Shown: positions 1 to 6,288 of the stretch, piece by piece | Layout: each line of letters begins with the position of its first letter | Position numbering within the stretch: position 1 is the first letter of the stretch | Assembly (NCBI GenBank): GCA_031367505.1 | Contig: JANLPY010000186.1 | Coordinates: 1-7,439 of the forward strand | Reading direction: 5' to 3' | DNA: 7,439 nucleotides | Origin: JAKFWF01 sp031367505 | Lineage (GTDB): Bacteria; Pseudomonadota; Alphaproteobacteria; Rhizobiales; Hyphomicrobiaceae | Position numbers and translations under genes: made by a program | Notes under the pieces: generated by a model | The model's database searches: none | Seen by the model: the letters and a program-made list of their open reading frames with translations, nothing else | What the model was told of the DNA's origin: nothing

Positions 1-696
1 CCCAACATTTCCATCGACTACGCCGTGATGGAAAAAACGTCGCTGGCGGCCATGCTGCCGATCGATGTCGGCTGGAACGACGTCGGCTCCTGGTCGTCCC
101 TGTGGGACATCGCCCCGCATGACGCGCAAGGCAACTACGTACACGGTGACGCAGTGCTCGAGGACAGCAACAATCTCTACGTCCACTCCGAACGGTCGCT
201 GGTCTCCACGATCGGCGTCAACAACCTGATCATCGTCGATACGCCGGACGCACTTCTCGTTGCCGACAAGTCGCGGTCGCAGGAGGTGTCGAAAATCGTT
301 TCGAAGCTCAAGCTCTCGAACCGGAAGGAGCAGGAGCAGCATCTCCGCAACTACCGGCCCTGGGGCTTCTTCGAGACACTGAACATCGGCCCGCGGTTCC
401 AGGTGAAGCTGCTGCACGTCAAGCCCGGCGGCAAGCTCTCCATGCAGATGCACCACCACCGCTCCGAGCACTGGATCGTCGTGCAGGGCACCGCCAAGGT
501 GGTGATCGGTGATATCGAGAAGCTCGTCCGCGAAAACGAGAGCGTCTACATCTTCGCGACGCAATGGCACCGCCTGGAGAACCCGGGCAAGGTGCCGGTC
601 GAGATCATCGAGGTGCAGATCGGCAGCTACCTCGGCGAAGACGACATCCTGCGCACCGACGACATCTATCACCGGGCGCCAGAAGAGACGAAGTAA
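1..696 (+). CDS. Mannose-1-phosphate guanylyltransferase / mannose-6-phosphate isomerase, 3' part (5' end outside window)
   Basis: This is the C-terminal 231 residues of a bifunctional type II phosphomannose isomerase / GDP-mannose pyrophosphorylase (AlgA/ManC/CpsB family), a cytosolic enzyme that makes GDP-mannose for surface polysaccharides. The frame is open from base 1, so the gene begins upstream; family members are about 470-480 aa, so roughly half is present. Visible parts are the end of the nucleotidyltransferase domain (SIDYAVMEKT, residues 4-13, and DVGWNDVGSW, 22-31), a left-handed helix region, and the C-terminal cupin isomerase domain from RPWG (119-122). The cupin carries the metal-site motif QMHHHRSEHW (149-158), then HRLENPG (190-196) and GSYLGEDDI (208-216). 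The stop is TAA at 694-696. A small oddity is FATQW before HRLENPG, where relatives usually have a glycine-containing IPxGxxH. The family assignment is very secure; the exact paralogue name (manC, algA or cpsB) cannot be decided. Confidence 0.95.
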   Translation, partial: PNISIDYAVMEKTSLAAMLPIDVGWNDVGSWSSLWDIAPHDAQGNYVHGDAVLEDSNNLYVHSERSLVSTIGVNNLIIVDTPDALLVADKSRSQEVSKIVSKLKLSNRKEQEQHLRNYRPWGFFETLNIGPRFQVKLLHVKPGGKLSMQMHHHRSEHWIVVQGTAKVVIGDIEKLVRENESVYIFATQWHRLENPGKVPVEIIEVQIGSYLGEDDILRTDDIYHRAPEETK

Positions 697-733
697 GCGT
701 CATTCGGGTGGGGTTGATCCGATCATTCACAAC

Positions 734-821
734 CGTAGGTCGGGTAGAGCTTTTCGCGAGACCCGACAAACCGCATGCCGGCGTTTGCGGTGTCGGGTCT
801 CGTGCCTCTACCCGACCTACG
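734..821. repeat. Nested 88-nt palindromic intergenic element between convergent genes
   Basis: An outer perfect 16-bp inverted repeat (734-749 with 806-821; cgtaggtcgggtagag and its complement) encloses a perfect 12-bp inverted repeat (757-768 with 791-802; cgagacccgaca and its complement). The centre holds a further ccgc/gcgg pair (771-774, 787-790). The motif gtcgggt/acccgac also lets each half fold alone (739-745 with 761-767; 793-799 with 810-816), so cruciform or two-hairpin forms are possible. It fills most of the gap between the convergent stops at 696 and 848. It resembles dispersed REP/MITE-like palindromes of Proteobacteria with 'gtagg(t/g)(c/t)gggt' ends. It could act as a bidirectional terminator, but neither side has a clear T-run. 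The structure is certain; membership of a repeat family is inferred. Confidence 0.8.
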
Positions 822-847
822 TCAGGCGTGTGCCCTGGCTCAGGCGC

Positions 848-1309
848 TCAGCCGTGCGGCTTGGCGCCTTGGTCGCCGCCAGGATCGCCCATCAGGACGA
901 TCCCGGCGATGATCAGTGCAATGCCCGCGGCATGATAGACGCCGATGTGTTCTGAAAAGATGGCCCAGGCCGCAAGCGGCACGGTGACGTAGACGAGTCC
1001 CGTCATCATGAACGCCCGCGCCAGGCTGGTGCGCTGCAGGATATGCAGCCAGACGCCGAACATGACGATATAGCCAAGCACGGCACAGCCGGCCGCCGGC
1101 GACCGCAACAGCGCGTCGAACCATTCCGGACCGAAATCGAGCTTCTCGAGATCGATTCCGCCCCACTTGAACGCCAGTTGCGTGAACGTCGCCAGCCCCA
1201 GGAACAGCGCCCACACGCGCCAGCCGACCGGTGCGTGCGGCGCCGCCGCTGCAGGTGCGCCAGCCGCATTCGTTCGATCATCATCCCCCGGTTCGGCAGC
1301 GGTCGTCAT
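848..1309 (-). CDS. Small four-helix DMT/SMR (EamA-like) membrane protein, second of two in the operon
   Basis: This 153-aa inner-membrane protein of the drug/metabolite transporter superfamily is half the size of a ten-helix EamA protein and slightly longer than classical SMR proteins (about 110 aa). A hydrophilic, Ala/Pro-rich N-terminus (1-28) precedes four predicted helices at about 31-49, 72-91, 99-118 and 125-141. Helix 1 ends in QLAFKWGG (44-51), matching the Q-x2-F-K-x-G pattern of the other small protein at 3454-3837. The last two helices follow the usual 'SEHIG...AGIALIIAGIVLMG' EamA end. The ATG (1307-1309) overlaps the TGA of the upstream acyltransferase gene by 4 nt (ATGA), indicating translational coupling; AAGGAG lies 11 nt upstream. 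It is the last gene of the run. Half-size proteins of this type normally work as dimers, so pairing with the other small protein (as in ArnE/ArnF) is plausible. The substrate is unknown. Confidence 0.85.
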   Translation of the reverse strand: MTTAAEPGDDDRTNAAGAPAAAAPHAPVGWRVWALFLGLATFTQLAFKWGGIDLEKLDFGPEWFDALLRSPAAGCAVLGYIVMFGVWLHILQRTSLARAFMMTGLVYVTVPLAAWAIFSEHIGVYHAAGIALIIAGIVLMGDPGGDQGAKPHG

Positions 1310-2496
1310 GCCTTCCCGTTCTCCTTCGTCTTCTCCAGCTCGCGCTTCCTGATTTCGGCCAGTTCCGGGTCCATCTTATCGAAGGCGATCAGCGGCGCGA
1401 ACGTGCGAAAAATCCGGTTCGTCAGGCGGCCGCGATGGCGAAAGTAGACCCAGAGCTTGTCGAGCCCGCTGCCGAGCTTGACCTTCTGCGCGTACGCCGT
1501 TTGGCCGGATTGGAAGCGAACGGCTCCATGCGCCAGCGTGAAGCGAATACCCTCCATCCACGCCAGGAAAAACAGGTTGTAGTCACGGCCTTCCGGGTAC
1601 CGCATGCCCCAGAACTTGTCGATGATCCGGTTTTTCTCGATGAACATCAGCTTGAACGCGAGCAGCCGGCCGTCGACACGGCAGAGGATACAGGCAGCGC
1701 TCGGCCCGAGACCTTCCATGACGCGGCGAAAATAGGCCGGCGAAAGTTGCTCGAAGTCGCCGTAATCGAACCGGCTGTTCTTGCGCGTTTCCTCGTAGAG
1801 GTCGAAGATCTCCTGCTCCAGCCCCGCGATCGAGCGCACGGTTTCCATCTGCACCTTGGGTGCCGTCTTGAGCTTGCGGCGCAATGTCGAGCGGTTGTTC
1901 GCGGAAAGACTTTGCACGTACTCGGCTTCCGTCTTGAACGGCAGCTCCAGGACACAGACCGGCAGACTGGCAATGCGGGAAAATCCGGCATCCGCGATCA
2001 CCTGCTGCAACGGCCCAACTTCCCGGTCGGCGAGATCCTTGATGGCCAGCAGCGGGATACGATCGGCCTTCGCTTTCGCGTCGAGCCCGTCGAGCAAAAC
2101 TTTGAGCGCCGTCGTGCGCTCCTCGGGCGTCAGGCTGGCATCGAACCCCAGATGGCAGCGATCCGCCAGCGGCGAGCCCAAGCCCATGACGGGCACGCTG
2201 ACCAGGCGGGGAACGGTGCGGAACAGCCAATCCCCAATCGGACGCCAGCGGCCCTGCAGCGGCGTGTCCAACCGGTAGGTGACATGAAAAACTGGCGCGC
2301 CGGCAACGATGCGGTCGGCCTTTCGGACAACGACCGCCTCGAAACGAAAGCCCGGTGGTGGCGCGCCTTCCACAGCGGCGTAATAGGCCCAACCTTCGGC
2401 CTCGCCAGGAAACAGGCGCGTCCAATCCGCTTCGGAAATGGCTGCTACGCCGGGGAAATGCTCGAATGCGAATTCGGCATTTTGCTGTGCTGCCAT
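1306..2496 (-). CDS. GNAT-fold acyltransferase, FemAB/BioF2-like (double-GNAT type)
   Basis: A soluble protein of about 396 aa from ATG 2494-2496, or 402 aa from an in-frame TTG at 2512-2514. The architecture fits a double GNAT fold of the FemAB/BioF2-like (Acetyltransf_6) group: an N-terminal half to about residue 180, then a C-terminal half with the motif LSANNRSTLRRKLK (203-216 in TTG numbering), typical of this family. Further on are a substrate-facing DGRLLAFKLMF segment (281-291) and FQSGQTAYAQKVKLGSG (334-350). Such enzymes transfer acyl or aminoacyl groups to amines or hydroxyls, often on cell-envelope precursors; the donor and acceptor here are unknown. The tail is charged and lysine-rich (388-402). 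The gene lies downstream of the hydrolase (stop at 2544) and overlaps the next gene by ATGA. Neither start has a strong ribosome binding site, so I chose the ATG. The family is confident; the specific reaction is not. Confidence 0.85.
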   Translation of the reverse strand: MAAQQNAEFAFEHFPGVAAISEADWTRLFPGEAEGWAYYAAVEGAPPPGFRFEAVVVRKADRIVAGAPVFHVTYRLDTPLQGRWRPIGDWLFRTVPRLVSVPVMGLGSPLADRCHLGFDASLTPEERTTALKVLLDGLDAKAKADRIPLLAIKDLADREVGPLQQVIADAGFSRIASLPVCVLELPFKTEAEYVQSLSANNRSTLRRKLKTAPKVQMETVRSIAGLEQEIFDLYEETRKNSRFDYGDFEQLSPAYFRRVMEGLGPSAACILCRVDGRLLAFKLMFIEKNRIIDKFWGMRYPEGRDYNLFFLAWMEGIRFTLAHGAVRFQSGQTAYAQKVKLGSGLDKLWVYFRHRGRLTNRIFRTFAPLIAFDKMDPELAEIRKRELEKTKENGKA

Positions 2497-2543
2497 GCCC
2501 AATACTGCAATCAAATTTCAGCCGTGCGCCGCCCGTACCGGCA

Positions 2544-3401
2544 TCACTCTGCTGCGTTGATCTGAACCGGCTGCACGGTCGTCTTGCCGACACTGATCTC
2601 GTCGGCGACGGCGTGTGCAAATTCGACCGAACGATCGACAACGACGCTGCGTTGCCGGTCCAGCGTGATGATGTGATAGCTGTCGTCCAGCACCACCATA
2701 TCGACCAGCCCGCCGAGCTTGCGCTGCAGATAATAGGCGTTGTCGATATCGGCGATGTCGTCGTGCCGGGGATGGATGATAAGCGCCGGTGTCTTGATTT
2801 TGGCGAGCTGGCGCTTCACCACGGACACGAGGCTGTTGAAGTTTGCAAACGAGCGCAGCGGCGTGCAAAACACGCCAGCTTCCGAGCTGTCGGTGGACAG
2901 CATGCTGTTGACGACGAAGGCGCGAATGCGTTCGTCCTTGATGCCGTACGGCTCGTTTTCGGGCAGATTGATTTCGATCTTGATCGGCGTCGGGTAGACG
3001 TACCGCAAGATGCGCGCATACCACGGCATCGCCCAACCGTTCAACCACAGCGTCGGGGCGTAGAGCGCCAGTCCATGCACGCTTTCGGGACGATTGTGTG
3101 CCAGATGCATGGCCAGGATGCCACCCATCGATAGTCCACCCGCGATGATGATGTCGCAATGCGGCTTCAGCCGGTCGTGGGCTGCTTCGACGCTGGCATA
3201 CCACTCACGCCACGTCGACGTGCGCAGGTCTTCGACGCTGGCGCAATGGCCCGCCAGCTGGCAGCAATAGACGGTGAAGCCGGCACGGGCGAGACCTTGT
3301 GCGACAAACCGCAGCTCGACGGGTGTGCCGCCAAGTCCATGCACGAGGAGAAAGCCTATGCGGCCGCCCGCGTGGAATGTGCTTCTGTCTGTAGCCATCA
3401 T
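2544..3401 (-). CDS. Alpha/beta hydrolase, Est30-like carboxylesterase / serine aminopeptidase S33 type
   Basis: A 285-aa alpha/beta-fold hydrolase. The oxyanion loop is HGLGG (21-25), the nucleophile elbow GLSMGG places Ser91, the acid is most likely Asp214 in HPRHDDIAD, and the catalytic histidine is His243 in DDSYHIITLD. The last two segments resemble those recalled for Geobacillus carboxylesterase Est30 (ARHDEMI and GHVITLD), supporting an intact carboxylesterase or monoacylglycerol-lipase-like enzyme. No signal peptide or lipobox is visible, so it is probably cytosolic. The cap region (about 112-200) holds WLNGWAMPWYARILRY, aromatic and possibly lipid-facing. The start is the first of two adjacent ATGs (3399-3401, 3396-3398), with a weak GGAAAAG upstream. 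The gene sits between a small membrane protein gene (52-nt gap) and the acyltransferase gene. It may remove an acyl group from the pathway product or act on phospholipid; this is inference. Confidence 0.9.
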   Translation of the reverse strand: MMATDRSTFHAGGRIGFLLVHGLGGTPVELRFVAQGLARAGFTVYCCQLAGHCASVEDLRTSTWREWYASVEAAHDRLKPHCDIIIAGGLSMGGILAMHLAHNRPESVHGLALYAPTLWLNGWAMPWYARILRYVYPTPIKIEINLPENEPYGIKDERIRAFVVNSMLSTDSSEAGVFCTPLRSFANFNSLVSVVKRQLAKIKTPALIIHPRHDDIADIDNAYYLQRKLGGLVDMVVLDDSYHIITLDRQRSVVVDRSVEFAHAVADEISVGKTTVQPVQINAAE

Positions 3402-3435
3402 TGTTCAGGCTTTTCCGGTTCTTATATCGTTTTTC

Positions 3436-3450
3436 TAACGCCCCGCGTTA
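3436..3450. repeat. Short inverted repeat in the gap before the hydrolase gene
   Basis: The sequence taacgc-ccc-gcgtta forms a 6-bp inverted repeat with a 3-nt centre in the 52-nt gap between the small membrane protein gene (stop 3454) and the hydrolase start (3401). On the minus strand it is followed by gaaaaacg and then gatataag, not by T residues, so it is not a standard intrinsic terminator. It could be an operator, or part of an internal promoter with gatataag as a possible -10. The function is uncertain. Confidence 0.35.
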
Positions 3451-3453
3451 ATG

Positions 3454-3837
3454 TTAGGTCACCCTAGCCACTAACGCTACCCCCATCGTTACTAAACCGG
3501 CACCGGCCCATTGCCGCCTGGTCATGGTCTCCCCCAACAGCCAACGGCTTGCCAAGGCCACACCGAGGAAGTTCAGGCTGGCGATCGGAAACGCCACTGA
3601 GATCGGCACTTCAGCCAGAATTCGAAACCAGACGATCGTCTCGACGGCGTAGGTCGCGATACCGGCCAACACCCATCGATTGCTGAGGACATTGAGCACC
3701 TCGTTTCGCCAACCGGCGGCTGTGCTGGCGAGGCGTTCTTTCAAAGGCAGGGCCGTTGCACCCACTTTGAAAAAGATCTGCCCTGCCACGTCGCAACCGA
3801 TTGACAATGTAAACAAAAGCACCAGTGACGGTGTCAT
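3454..3837 (-). CDS. Small four-helix SMR/EamA-like membrane protein, first of two in the operon (ArnE/ArnF-like size)
   Basis: A 127-aa inner-membrane protein with four predicted helices (about 4-25, 55-74, 78-100 and 106-124). Helix 1 has DVAGQIFFKVGA (16-27), the charged/polar pattern seen in small SMR and ArnE/ArnF-type flippase subunits. Helix 3 has PISVAFPIASLNFLGVALASRWLLGE (78-103 region, ending in the conserved GE), and helix 4 is a typical glycine-rich EamA end. A positively charged amphipathic segment (about 32-54) lies between helices 1 and 2. The ATG at 3835-3837 has a good AGGGAG site 4 nt upstream. It follows the aminotransferase after 87 nt and precedes the hydrolase by 52 nt. 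It is too short to be a full ten-helix transporter and has intact ends, so it is a genuine half-size family member and not a fragment. Likely role: a subunit of a small-molecule or lipid-linked carrier; substrate unknown. Confidence 0.87.
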   Translation of the reverse strand: MTPSLVLLFTLSIGCDVAGQIFFKVGATALPLKERLASTAAGWRNEVLNVLSNRWVLAGIATYAVETIVWFRILAEVPISVAFPIASLNFLGVALASRWLLGETMTRRQWAGAGLVTMGVALVARVT

Positions 3838-3924
3838 CTCGCTCCCTATGGCCCCGCCGGCTTGCCTCCCAGAACCGCGCCTACCGAACGTAGCCCAATC
3901 CCAACGCCCCGACTGTGATCGGCA

Positions 3925-5334
3925 TCACGCCTTCGCTGCGCGCTTCAACACTTGATCGAGCAGCTTCAGAGCAAGTTCCATCTCGGACTTCGACATATGC
4001 AGATTCGGTGCCAGCGTGACCACGTTCTTGTAGTAACCGCCGATATCCAGAACGAGCCCGTACTTGCGGCCATCGACGACGAGGTCCCCCTTCATCGCTT
4101 CATCAACCATGATGTCGGTGAGCCGCTTCGATGGGGTAAAGCTGTCATGCGGCTCGCAGATTTCCATGCGCAGCGCCATACCGAGACCATCGACATCGCC
4201 GATGATCTTGTGGCGGCGCTGCAGATCCTTGAGGCCATTCAGGAGGAACGCCCCCTTCTCCATGACCATGGCTTCGTAGTCGGTCTCCTGCATCATCTTC
4301 ATGGCTTCGAGGGCCACGCCTGTCCCCATCGGGTTGGCGTTGAAGGTCGAATGCGTTGAGCCGACAGGGAAAATCTGCGGATTGATGAGCTCTTCGCGGG
4401 CCCACAATCCCGACAGCGGGTTCAAGCCGTTCGTAATTGCCTTGCCGAAGACGATCACATCCGGCGTGACGCCGAAATGCTCGATCGACCACAACTTGCC
4501 GGTGCGGTAGAAGCCCATCTGAATTTCATCGACAACCATCAGGATGCCGCGCTCGTCGAGAACCTTCTTGAGCCCCTTGAAGAAATTCAGCGGCGGCACG
4601 ACGTAGCCGCCCGTACCCTGCAGCGGTTCCACATAGAACGCCGCGTATTCCGCCTCGCCGGCTTTCGGGTCCCAAACCCCGTAATATTCCGTCTCGAACA
4701 GGCGCGCGAACTGCTTGATGCAGTGGTCTCCGTATTCTTCCTTGGTCATGCCTTTCGGGCCGCGGAAGTGATACGGGAACGGGATGAATTGCGCCCGCTC
4801 GCCAAAGTGACCGAAGCGGCGGCGATAGCGGTAGGACGAGGTGATGGCCGAAGCGCCGAGGGTGCGGCCGTGATAGCCGCCCTCGAAGGCGAACATCAGG
4901 CTCTTGCCCTTCTTGAAGTTGCGGACGAGCTTCAAGCTGTCTTCGATCGCCTGCGCGCCGCCGACATTGAAATGTACCCGCCCCTTCTTGCCGAACTTAT
5001 GCTCGGCGTCGCGGGCGATGATCGTCGCCAACTCGATCTTTTCGCGGTGCAGATATTGGGAGGCGACCTGCGGCAGGGTGTCCAGCTGGCGGCGGACCGC
5101 GTTACTCAGGCGCTCGTTCTTGTAGCCGAAATTGACGGCCGAGTACCACATCTGCAGGTCGAGAAACTCGCGGCCGGCGCTGTCGTACATGAACGAGCCG
5201 TCGCAACCCGTGAAAATTTTCGCCGGGTTCGTGTAATGGACCGTATCGCCATGGGAGCAGTACTGCGCTTCCAAGGCCAGGAGCGCCGCGTCTGACGATG
5301 CTTCGCCTTCGGTCCAATGAACGGGCTTATCCAT
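3925..5334 (-). CDS. Class III PLP-dependent aminotransferase (aspartate aminotransferase family, fold type I)
   Basis: A 469-aa cytosolic aminotransferase of the acetylornithine/ornithine/4-aminobutyrate group. Counting from ATG 5332-5334, the PLP-binding lysine is Lys298 in VFGKAITNG, the cofactor aspartate is Asp269 in VVDEIQMGF, YHGRT lies at 154-158, and STHSTFNANPMG (326-337) is the second-subunit phosphate-binding loop. The substrate region departs from ArgD and GabT: NVGGAQAIEDSLK replaces the usual N-S-G-(A/S)-E-A-N-E pattern, and QMWYSAVNFGYKN (61-73) is distinctive. The substrate therefore cannot be named; class III enzymes also include phospho-lyases acting on phosphoethanolamine-type compounds. 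An upstream TTG (5338-5340) overlaps the phosphatase stop as TTGA, but AAGAGGTG at 5342-5349 is far better spaced for the ATG. The phosphatase is immediately upstream, and the pair probably acts on consecutive steps (inference). Confidence 0.93.
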   Translation of the reverse strand: MDKPVHWTEGEASSDAALLALEAQYCSHGDTVHYTNPAKIFTGCDGSFMYDSAGREFLDLQMWYSAVNFGYKNERLSNAVRRQLDTLPQVASQYLHREKIELATIIARDAEHKFGKKGRVHFNVGGAQAIEDSLKLVRNFKKGKSLMFAFEGGYHGRTLGASAITSSYRYRRRFGHFGERAQFIPFPYHFRGPKGMTKEEYGDHCIKQFARLFETEYYGVWDPKAGEAEYAAFYVEPLQGTGGYVVPPLNFFKGLKKVLDERGILMVVDEIQMGFYRTGKLWSIEHFGVTPDVIVFGKAITNGLNPLSGLWAREELINPQIFPVGSTHSTFNANPMGTGVALEAMKMMQETDYEAMVMEKGAFLLNGLKDLQRRHKIIGDVDGLGMALRMEICEPHDSFTPSKRLTDIMVDEAMKGDLVVDGRKYGLVLDIGGYYKNVVTLAPNLHMSKSEMELALKLLDQVLKRAAKA

Positions 5335-5336
5335 GC

Positions 5337-6035
5337 TCAATCACCTCTTCTTGCGTTCGGTCCGCCATTCGATGCGGCAGTCTCGTCGAGCCAACTCTGC
5401 AGCAGCGCCGTTGCCTCACGAAAAGTACTAAACGCGAAATGTGGCAGATCCTTCTCGCGGCAATGACGCGCCAAAGCGCTCTTGGCCAGAACCAGATCTG
5501 CTTGTTCTGCCACGCAATAATCGGATCGGCCATCGCCCACGACGACGCGGACGTGACCAAGTGCCGCTTCGGCGAACTGGCATTTGCAGTTGCCTGAAAG
5601 CGCCCTGCAATCGCTGCGCGAATTCGGGAACGTCAACCGCCAGCGATCGGCGCCGACCCACTCGAGATTGTTGGCATAGACCGGCAGGTTGCCAAGTCCG
5701 GCCCGCGCCAGAACCGATCGCACGGTGCGTTCGAGGCCGTCCGAGACAACCGTGGTCGGGTAGCCGTGTTGGCGGCAAAGGTCGACAAAGGCCGGAAAAT
5801 CCGGGTCGATGTCGATGCGGGACACGAAATCGTCCAGCTCCGCCGGCGTCGCCCGCACCAGATCGATTTGGCGGACGAGGCATTCGCGGGAGCCGATCTC
5901 GCCGGCCTTCCATTGCTCTTCGACCGCCATCCAGCTCGGATCGGCGAAGCGCTCGAGCAGCAGGTCTGTCGTATCGACGGGCGCGATGGTGCCGTCAAAA
6001 TCCACAAACACGTGACATTTCAGACTTAGGCTCAA
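5337..6035 (-). CDS. HAD-superfamily phosphatase, subfamily IB (MtnX/SerB/PHOSPHO1-like)
   Basis: A 232-aa cytosolic phosphatase with all four HAD motifs: DFDGT (12-16; nucleophile Asp12, acid Asp14), VSDG (97-100; Ser98), Lys151 in NCKCQ, and GDGRSD (167-172; Asp168, Asp172). The helical cap between motifs I and II (about 20-80) is the C1 type of phosphoserine phosphatase and of MtnX-like enzymes (2-hydroxy-3-keto-5-methylthiopentenyl-1-phosphate phosphatase). The Cys-Lys-Cys at motif III recalls the cysteine-rich CxxCK segment of MtnX-like proteins. No other methionine-salvage gene is near, so MtnX function is doubtful. The start is TTG (6033-6035), supported by GGAG 7 nt upstream; no nearby ATG fits. 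It is the first gene of the run and its end overlaps the aminotransferase's ribosome binding site. A small phosphorylated metabolite is the likely substrate. Confidence 0.9.
   Translation of the reverse strand: MSLSLKCHVFVDFDGTIAPVDTTDLLLERFADPSWMAVEEQWKAGEIGSRECLVRQIDLVRATPAELDDFVSRIDIDPDFPAFVDLCRQHGYPTTVVSDGLERTVRSVLARAGLGNLPVYANNLEWVGADRWRLTFPNSRSDCRALSGNCKCQFAEAALGHVRVVVGDGRSDYCVAEQADLVLAKSALARHCREKDLPHFAFSTFREATALLQSWLDETAASNGGPNARRGD
5342..5349 (-). promoter_or_regulatory. Ribosome binding site deciding the aminotransferase start
   Basis: AAGAGGTG on the minus strand lies inside the last codons of the phosphatase gene. From its GAGG core (5344-5347) the gap to ATG 5334 is 9 nt, while the gap to the alternative TTG 5340 is only 3 nt. 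The ATG is therefore the better start, and translation of the two genes is likely coupled. Confidence 0.65.
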
Positions 6036-6042
6036 TGATTGT

Positions 6043-6046
6043 CTCC
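6043..6046 (-). promoter_or_regulatory. GGAG ribosome binding site for the TTG-started phosphatase
   Basis: GGAG on the minus strand, in context ggttGGAGacaatca, lies exactly 7 nt before TTG 6035. The spacing is ideal and supports the unusual start codon for the first gene of the operon. Confidence 0.7.
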
Positions 6047-6288
6047 AACCTATTGATGTTGAAGTTGTTTACGATGCCGCACGATAAGGTCCAGGTGTAC
6101 CGCGTTCGGACCGGCCCGCAAACCCAATGCCGTTCATCTCGTTAACGTCCCAGGCATCCGGTTTCCACGTGGCAGCCGATCCAGCGCTCGGTCGTGAGCC
6201 CAGCGTTGCCCATCATGCTACTCGACACGGCGCCAACGCCGCGTCAACGCCGAAAGGTTAATCCTGGGTTGCGCGAACTGCTTTTGCG

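Noticed and set aside
1231..2565. Long plus-strand open frame (444 codons) opposite the acyltransferase
   Set aside because: It is antisense to a well-supported GNAT-type protein, has arginine/proline-rich low-meaning composition and no recognisable domain; GC-rich genes routinely leave such open antisense frames.
2355..3134. Plus-strand open frame (259 codons) opposite the hydrolase
   Set aside because: It is antisense to the alpha/beta hydrolase with its intact catalytic triad and shows no domain or ribosome binding site.
3436..3450. Intrinsic terminator between the small membrane protein and hydrolase genes
   Set aside because: The 6-bp stem is followed by A residues, not T residues, in the direction of transcription.
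4477..5295. Plus-strand open frame (272 codons) opposite the aminotransferase
   Set aside because: It mirrors the codons of an intact class III aminotransferase and has no family resemblance of its own.
3925..5334. Assignment as hopanoid aminotransferase HpnO or acetylornithine aminotransferase ArgD
   Set aside because: Length and superfamily fit, but there are no hopanoid or arginine genes nearby and the substrate-region motifs do not clearly match, so no gene symbol is given.
5337..6035. Assignment as MtnX (methionine salvage)
   Set aside because: The motifs fit the broader HAD-IB group, but no mtn neighbour is present and the aminotransferase coupling points elsewhere.
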